From NCBI GenBank assembly GCA_026708965.1, contig JAPOTY010000037.1:153949-217948 (forward strand): DNA of 64,000 nucleotides, given 5' to 3'. Position 1 is the stretch's first letter. Each line of letters opens with the position of its first letter. The position numbers were made by a program, and so were the translations under genes. Shown one piece after another: positions 60,434 to 64,000 of the stretch. Origin of the DNA: Gammaproteobacteria bacterium. GTDB lineage: Bacteria > Pseudomonadota > Gammaproteobacteria > Steroidobacterales > Foliamicaceae. Under the pieces are notes generated by a model. It searched no databases, had not been told where the DNA came from, and saw nothing but the letters and a program-made list of their open reading frames with translations.

Positions 60434-61912
60434 TCAGGAGGTGGCGACCGGGTAGCGGCGCAGGCCCGCAAACGGAATCAGGATGGCGCCGCCAAGCAGC
60501 GCCAGCATGCCCGCAAGCGAGGGAAGCAGGCGCGTCAGCACCGTGGCGAATGGCTCCTCCTGATACTCGAAGGTCGGGAACTGGTCGTAATCCGAGGGCT
60601 TAAGCGGGGCGCGCCGCAAAAACCTCACGGTGAAAAAATCGCTCCACTCATCGCGGAAATCGAAAGCCTGGTTCAGAAAGTGCTCGTAGCGGTCGGCGCT
60701 GGTGCCGGAAATCTCGTTGAGCGCCAGCTGCATCATGATGGCCGGGGAGATGAACTGGAAGCGCCGCACCAGGCTTTCCTGGCGGTTCAATTGCGACTGG
60801 AATTCGTCGTGCAACGGCCGGACGGCTTTATCGATGGCGTTGCGGTTGGCCATCGCCACGGTCAGGAAATCCATCGCCCGCTCGTCGCCTTCGGGCACGA
60901 ACTCGAGATGGTCGTAGTAGTACTCGCTGAGCCGGGCCATGTAGGCGCTTTCGGCTTCCGTTTGCGCCTGCCGCGCGGCGGTGGTCAGCTCCATGCGCGA
61001 GGGCGCCGGATAAAGCGTGGTTGCGAGCAGGCCGGCCAGCGTGGGCACCACCACCACCAGCGCCAGCCACGTGCCGGCCAGCGCGATGCCGTTGGCGGCG
61101 GAATTCCCGCCATGCACGTTCACCAGAACCGACAGGGCGAACCAGAAAAGCGCGTAGAGCAGCGTGGCCGCCGCCCACAGGCCGAAGCGGGCCCAAGTGT
61201 CGAACGAGCCCAGGCCATCGCCCACCGCCAGCAGCGCCGCAAGGCCCAGCGCCAGAACAGCGGCGAACAGCACTCCGGCGCGGGCAGCGATCTTCGAGAC
61301 CATCAGCGCCTTGAGGGAGATCGGATGGGCCAGAACCATTGCCAGCGTGCCTCGCTCTTTTTCGCTGGAAAGCAGGTCGTAGCTGATCGCGAGAATGAAG
61401 ATCGGCAGCAGGAAGATCACCACGAACGCAATATCGAACGAGCCCGTCATCAGATTGACCGGATTCTCAAGCTCATTGTCCCTCGTGATATGGATGGCGG
61501 GATTCATCGACACCGGAACATAGCTGAGCTGGATATCGCTCTGGCCGACGGAAAAAGGGGCCAGGCCGGTAGGCGGCAGCCTCAGATACTTCGCGGTTGC
61601 GGAACCCACCACGCCGGCGTTGGTGCCCTGCGGAGGCCCCTCGCCCGCGCCGTGCCGCGCCGAGGCGAACTGATACTCGCCGCCCTCCGCCGCCACCCGC
61701 GCCTGGTATTTCTCGGTGTCGGCGCGCATCTTGTTCCGGTGCCCGTCCTCAAAAGCGGCGGCCGCATTGGCGCCTTCAATCTGGCGGTCGATCGAACGCT
61801 GGCCCGACCAGGCGGCAAACGCGACCGCCCCCGCCAGCAACAGCAGCAGGGCGCGGAAGGCGCCCGACCGAAAAAGCTGCCTTGTCTCGTGCGAAATAAT
61901 GATGCGTTTCAT
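60434..61912 (-). CDS. ABC-2 type exporter permease (DUF3526-like), second permease
   Basis: The ATG at 61912 overlaps the stop of the upstream permease gene by one base (TGATG). The 492-residue protein has six predicted membrane helices and a large external loop of about 130 residues between helices 1 and 2. The segment SYDLLSSEKERGTLAMVLAHP is the coupling motif of ABC-2 permeases. A second long loop lies near 330-440. It probably exports a lipid, peptide or copper-related factor with its partners. Confidence 0.8.
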   Translation of the reverse strand: MKRIIISHETRQLFRSGAFRALLLLLAGAVAFAAWSGQRSIDRQIEGANAAAAFEDGHRNKMRADTEKYQARVAAEGGEYQFASARHGAGEGPPQGTNAGVVGSATAKYLRLPPTGLAPFSVGQSDIQLSYVPVSMNPAIHITRDNELENPVNLMTGSFDIAFVVIFLLPIFILAISYDLLSSEKERGTLAMVLAHPISLKALMVSKIAARAGVLFAAVLALGLAALLAVGDGLGSFDTWARFGLWAAATLLYALFWFALSVLVNVHGGNSAANGIALAGTWLALVVVVPTLAGLLATTLYPAPSRMELTTAARQAQTEAESAYMARLSEYYYDHLEFVPEGDERAMDFLTVAMANRNAIDKAVRPLHDEFQSQLNRQESLVRRFQFISPAIMMQLALNEISGTSADRYEHFLNQAFDFRDEWSDFFTVRFLRRAPLKPSDYDQFPTFEYQEEPFATVLTRLLPSLAGMLALLGGAILIPFAGLRRYPVATS

Positions 61913-63354
61913 CAGTCTCCATCCACCTTCAGCCGCCGCGCGGCCCCTATCGCAAGGCCCAGCGCCGCCGCCAGCCATAGCGCGAGCGCCACGAAATTGC
62001 CGGCGTGCTCCGACAACGCCTTGCCCAGCCCCTGCGGCGCGAATTCGAACGGCGGCACCATCGCGAATACCGCCTCATCGGCGATCAGAACATTGCCGCC
62101 GCCGTAACCCGAATTGAGGCTGGCGGCCGCTTCGCCTAAGTAGTTATTGACCGTGGCGACCATTTCGCGGCGGTAAGCCTCGGCCGCGTCGGCAAACTGG
62201 ATATGCCGGATCAGATCGGTGCCTGCCAGGGTCATGGAAAGCGAGCGCAGCGGCAGCGTGGGCGCCACGATGCCGAGCCGGTCCTGCAAGCGGCGCTGAC
62301 GGGTATAGGCATCGCGCAGCCGGCCGAAATGCTGCTCGAATACCGGGAAATCGTATTCCTCGAATTTCTGCAAACGCAGCGCGCCAACGTACACCGGAAG
62401 CTCAGCGACGGATTCCGCGCCATACTCGGCGAACAGGGCCTCCGATTCCTGCTGGAAACGCGCAAAGGGGGGCACGCCGTCGATTCCGCGCATCTGGTGC
62501 GTGCGCATGTCCGCCATCCATTGGCCGAAAGCCGGAGTGGGATGCGCCGCCTTGGAAATCTCAACCGCGGCCTTGGGCGCAAGGAACGCGGCGAACGCCC
62601 AGAAGCCGACCAGCACCATAAGCGCGGTGCGCACGTTCTTCGCCCAAGCGGACACGGCCAGGGTAAGAAACAGGAAAATCCCCGCGTACAGCGAGTACGA
62701 GAGCGCCATCAACGCAACCCGCGCGCCGAGGGACTCGTTTTCCATCGACAGGCCGGTCAGCGACAGCGCCAAGCCTCCCGCCGCCACGCACAGCCCCGTT
62801 ATCAGCGCGACCACGGCGCCGATTCCGAGCGCCTTGCCCCACAGCAGCTGCCGGTTGCTCACGCCCATGCTCAGCGCTTGGCGCAGGGTTCCGCTCTCGC
62901 GCTCGCCGGCAAACGCCGTGAATCCGAGGAAAATAATCAGCAAAGGCATCAGCAGTTGCAGGATCATGGCGCCGCTCAAGTCCCCGAACCGCCCGATGGA
63001 ACTCTGGTCGGTCGCCGGGCGGCCAAGCGCGAAATTCTGCTTGTGCGCCTCCATGAACAAGGCGTTGCCGGCATAGTGATTGATGCCGTTATCGAAAAAA
63101 GCAAGCGGACCGGCCGGCTTGAAGGCGTAGTTGCCGTAATGCGCCCCGGCGTGCGGATTCTTGTTGCCTTGGTTCAGCCACTGCGCGTTGGTCCGGTCCT
63201 GGGACAGCCGCTGCATATCCATGTAGGCGCTGTGCTTCTGGCAGCCGGCCGCCATGGCCGTGAGCAGCAGCAGCGCCATCATGCCGGCGGTCCATTTGAA
63301 CCGCCCGTCGCGCACGATCTCAGAGAATTCCTTGCGTGCGATGGAAACGATCAT
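61912..63354 (-). CDS. ABC-2 type exporter permease, first permease
   Basis: A 480-residue membrane protein related to the next permease in layout: helix 1 (about 24-37), a long external loop, then helices around 130-290 with AGERESGTLRQALSMGVS as the ATPase-coupling segment, and a final helix near the C-terminus. DUF3526-type permeases of this kind occur in pairs with one ATPase, as here. It is 70 bases from the ATPase gene. Confidence 0.82.
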   Translation of the reverse strand: MIVSIARKEFSEIVRDGRFKWTAGMMALLLLTAMAAGCQKHSAYMDMQRLSQDRTNAQWLNQGNKNPHAGAHYGNYAFKPAGPLAFFDNGINHYAGNALFMEAHKQNFALGRPATDQSSIGRFGDLSGAMILQLLMPLLIIFLGFTAFAGERESGTLRQALSMGVSNRQLLWGKALGIGAVVALITGLCVAAGGLALSLTGLSMENESLGARVALMALSYSLYAGIFLFLTLAVSAWAKNVRTALMVLVGFWAFAAFLAPKAAVEISKAAHPTPAFGQWMADMRTHQMRGIDGVPPFARFQQESEALFAEYGAESVAELPVYVGALRLQKFEEYDFPVFEQHFGRLRDAYTRQRRLQDRLGIVAPTLPLRSLSMTLAGTDLIRHIQFADAAEAYRREMVATVNNYLGEAAASLNSGYGGGNVLIADEAVFAMVPPFEFAPQGLGKALSEHAGNFVALALWLAAALGLAIGAARRLKVDGD

Positions 63355-63424
63355 GATTGTTGCACCTCAAATGCCGCATCCAGGATGCCGGAAGCGGCGC
63401 CAAGTCAGGCGGAGCGGCATCCTC

Positions 63425-64000
63425 CTAGGCGTAGCGTCCGCCGACGTGCATATGCTGGAGATAGATTTTCTCCAGGTCGGCATGGGACACCTCGCCGGCG
63501 CTGAGCTCATCGACCAAGCGCCCTTCCTTCATAATGCCGATGCGCGTGCCGGTTTCCTTGGCGCGGAACAGATCGTGGGTGGCCATCAGGATGGCGGCGC
63601 CGTCCGCTTTCAATTTCAGCAGGAGCTCGGAGAATTCGTTGCTGGCCTTGGGATCGAGGCCAGCTGTGGGCTCGTCCAGCAGCAGCGCCTTGGCCTGCTT
63701 GGCCAGCGCCACGGCCAAGCCGACCTTCTGGCGCATGCCCTTCGAGTAGGTCTTGACCCGCCGACCCGCGGCCCCGTCCTGAAGGCCCGCGCGCCGCAGG
63801 AAGCCGCGATACTCCCCCTGCGAATAATCGCGTCCGCCCAAGCGCGAAAAATAGCGCAGATTCTCCAGCGCCGTCAGGTTGCCGTAGAGCATGACCTGCT
63901 CGGGGATATAGGCCAGCAGCTTCTTGGTTTCCAGCGGCTGCTCGGCCACGTCCAAGCCGCCCACCGCGGCCGTGCCGCCGTCCGGACGGATGAAGTTCAG
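63425..64000 (-). CDS. ABC transporter ATP-binding protein, 5' part off the window
   Basis: The last 191 residues of an ATPase that runs off the right edge: Q-loop region YIPEQVMLYGNLT, signature YSKGMRQKV, Walker B LLLDEPTAGLDP and switch histidine MATHD. The Walker A is outside the window. It powers the two downstream ABC-2 permeases in a NosFY-like exporter. The substrate is unknown. Confidence 0.88.
   Translation of the reverse strand: MNFIRPDGGTAAVGGLDVAEQPLETKKLLAYIPEQVMLYGNLTALENLRYFSRLGGRDYSQGEYRGFLRRAGLQDGAAGRRVKTYSKGMRQKVGLAVALAKQAKALLLDEPTAGLDPKASNEFSELLLKLKADGAAILMATHDLFRAKETGTRIGIMKEGRLVDELSAGEVSHADLEKIYLQHMHVGGRYA

Noticed and set aside
60680-62107. 475-codon plus-strand frame opposite the ABC permease genes
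   Set aside because: Shadow of high third-position GC; it is not hydrophobic and matches no family, while the minus frame is a clear permease.
62203-63504. 433-codon plus-strand frame opposite the first permease
   Set aside because: Arg/Gln-rich shadow frame; the permease on the minus strand explains the region.
1-64000. CRISPR arrays, tRNA/rRNA genes, insertion sequences and phage genes
   Set aside because: Looked for on both strands; no regularly spaced repeats, transposase or integrase motifs, or cloverleaf-like genes were found by eye. A dedicated scan could still find a missed tRNA.

Overview
The window looks like chromosome from an uncultured, aerobic, Gram-negative gammaproteobacterium with a GC-rich genome. 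The evidence is the gammaproteobacterial order fabG-acpP-fabF-mltG-tmk-holB-pilZ, a general secretion (type II) pseudopilin operon, two large TonB-dependent receptors, a Zur-type zinc-response operon, and a flavin/quinone style of metabolism (ETF, O2-dependent desaturase). I see no rRNA, tRNA, CRISPR array, prophage or insertion sequence. Genes are tightly packed. Many coupled genes overlap by four bases (ATGA, GTGA, TTGA), and GTG/TTG starts are unusually frequent.

Layout. 1-4138: a lipid-modification locus, with a partial membrane desaturase diverging from an FAD oxidoreductase-DUF1365-CFA synthase operon. 4139-4465: a long inverted repeat. 4466-6976: a secreted metzincin protease with cadherin-like repeats. 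7116-11979: a BNR-repeat exported protein, a TlpA-like thioredoxin, a type 2 ferredoxin-NADP reductase and an ArnT-like glycosyltransferase. 12010-17480: the fatty-acid/replication housekeeping cluster, without pabC. 17535-22390: gspG-H-I-J-K-L-M. 22428-28459: an AddAB-like helicase-nuclease pair. 28687-30669: a trimethylamine-dehydrogenase-like flavo-iron-sulfur enzyme.

30712-37544 is a nutrient-acquisition run: a TonB receptor with its own promoter, a secreted S41 protease with an N-terminal beta-sandwich, and a secreted metallophosphoesterase. 37554-43796 is a long minus-strand set: etfBA, mercaptopyruvate-type sulfurtransferase, DUF6491 lipoprotein, HapK-like protein, MaoC hydratase, then two poorly known proteins (one CpcT/CpeT-like) and a retropepsin-like protein. 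43956-46509: a membrane protein and a convergent type II restriction-modification pair of different base composition, with a tandem palindrome in front of the methylase. 46791-48779: a Zur-box-like site, a COG0523 GTPase and DUF1826. 48867-51318: a quinone-reductase-type oxidoreductase, a peroxiredoxin and a P-loop protein.

The most unusual part is 51645-59303. Here a minus-strand set holds aspartate carbamoyltransferase, a single exported polypeptide that joins a complete M14 zinc carboxypeptidase to a complete argininosuccinate-lyase-type domain, and a TonB-dependent receptor. The joined protein is the best candidate here for an undescribed system: import of a compound coupled to two-step processing outside the cytoplasm. 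The window ends with a TGS-domain GTPase and a three-gene ABC-2 exporter whose ATPase runs off the right edge.
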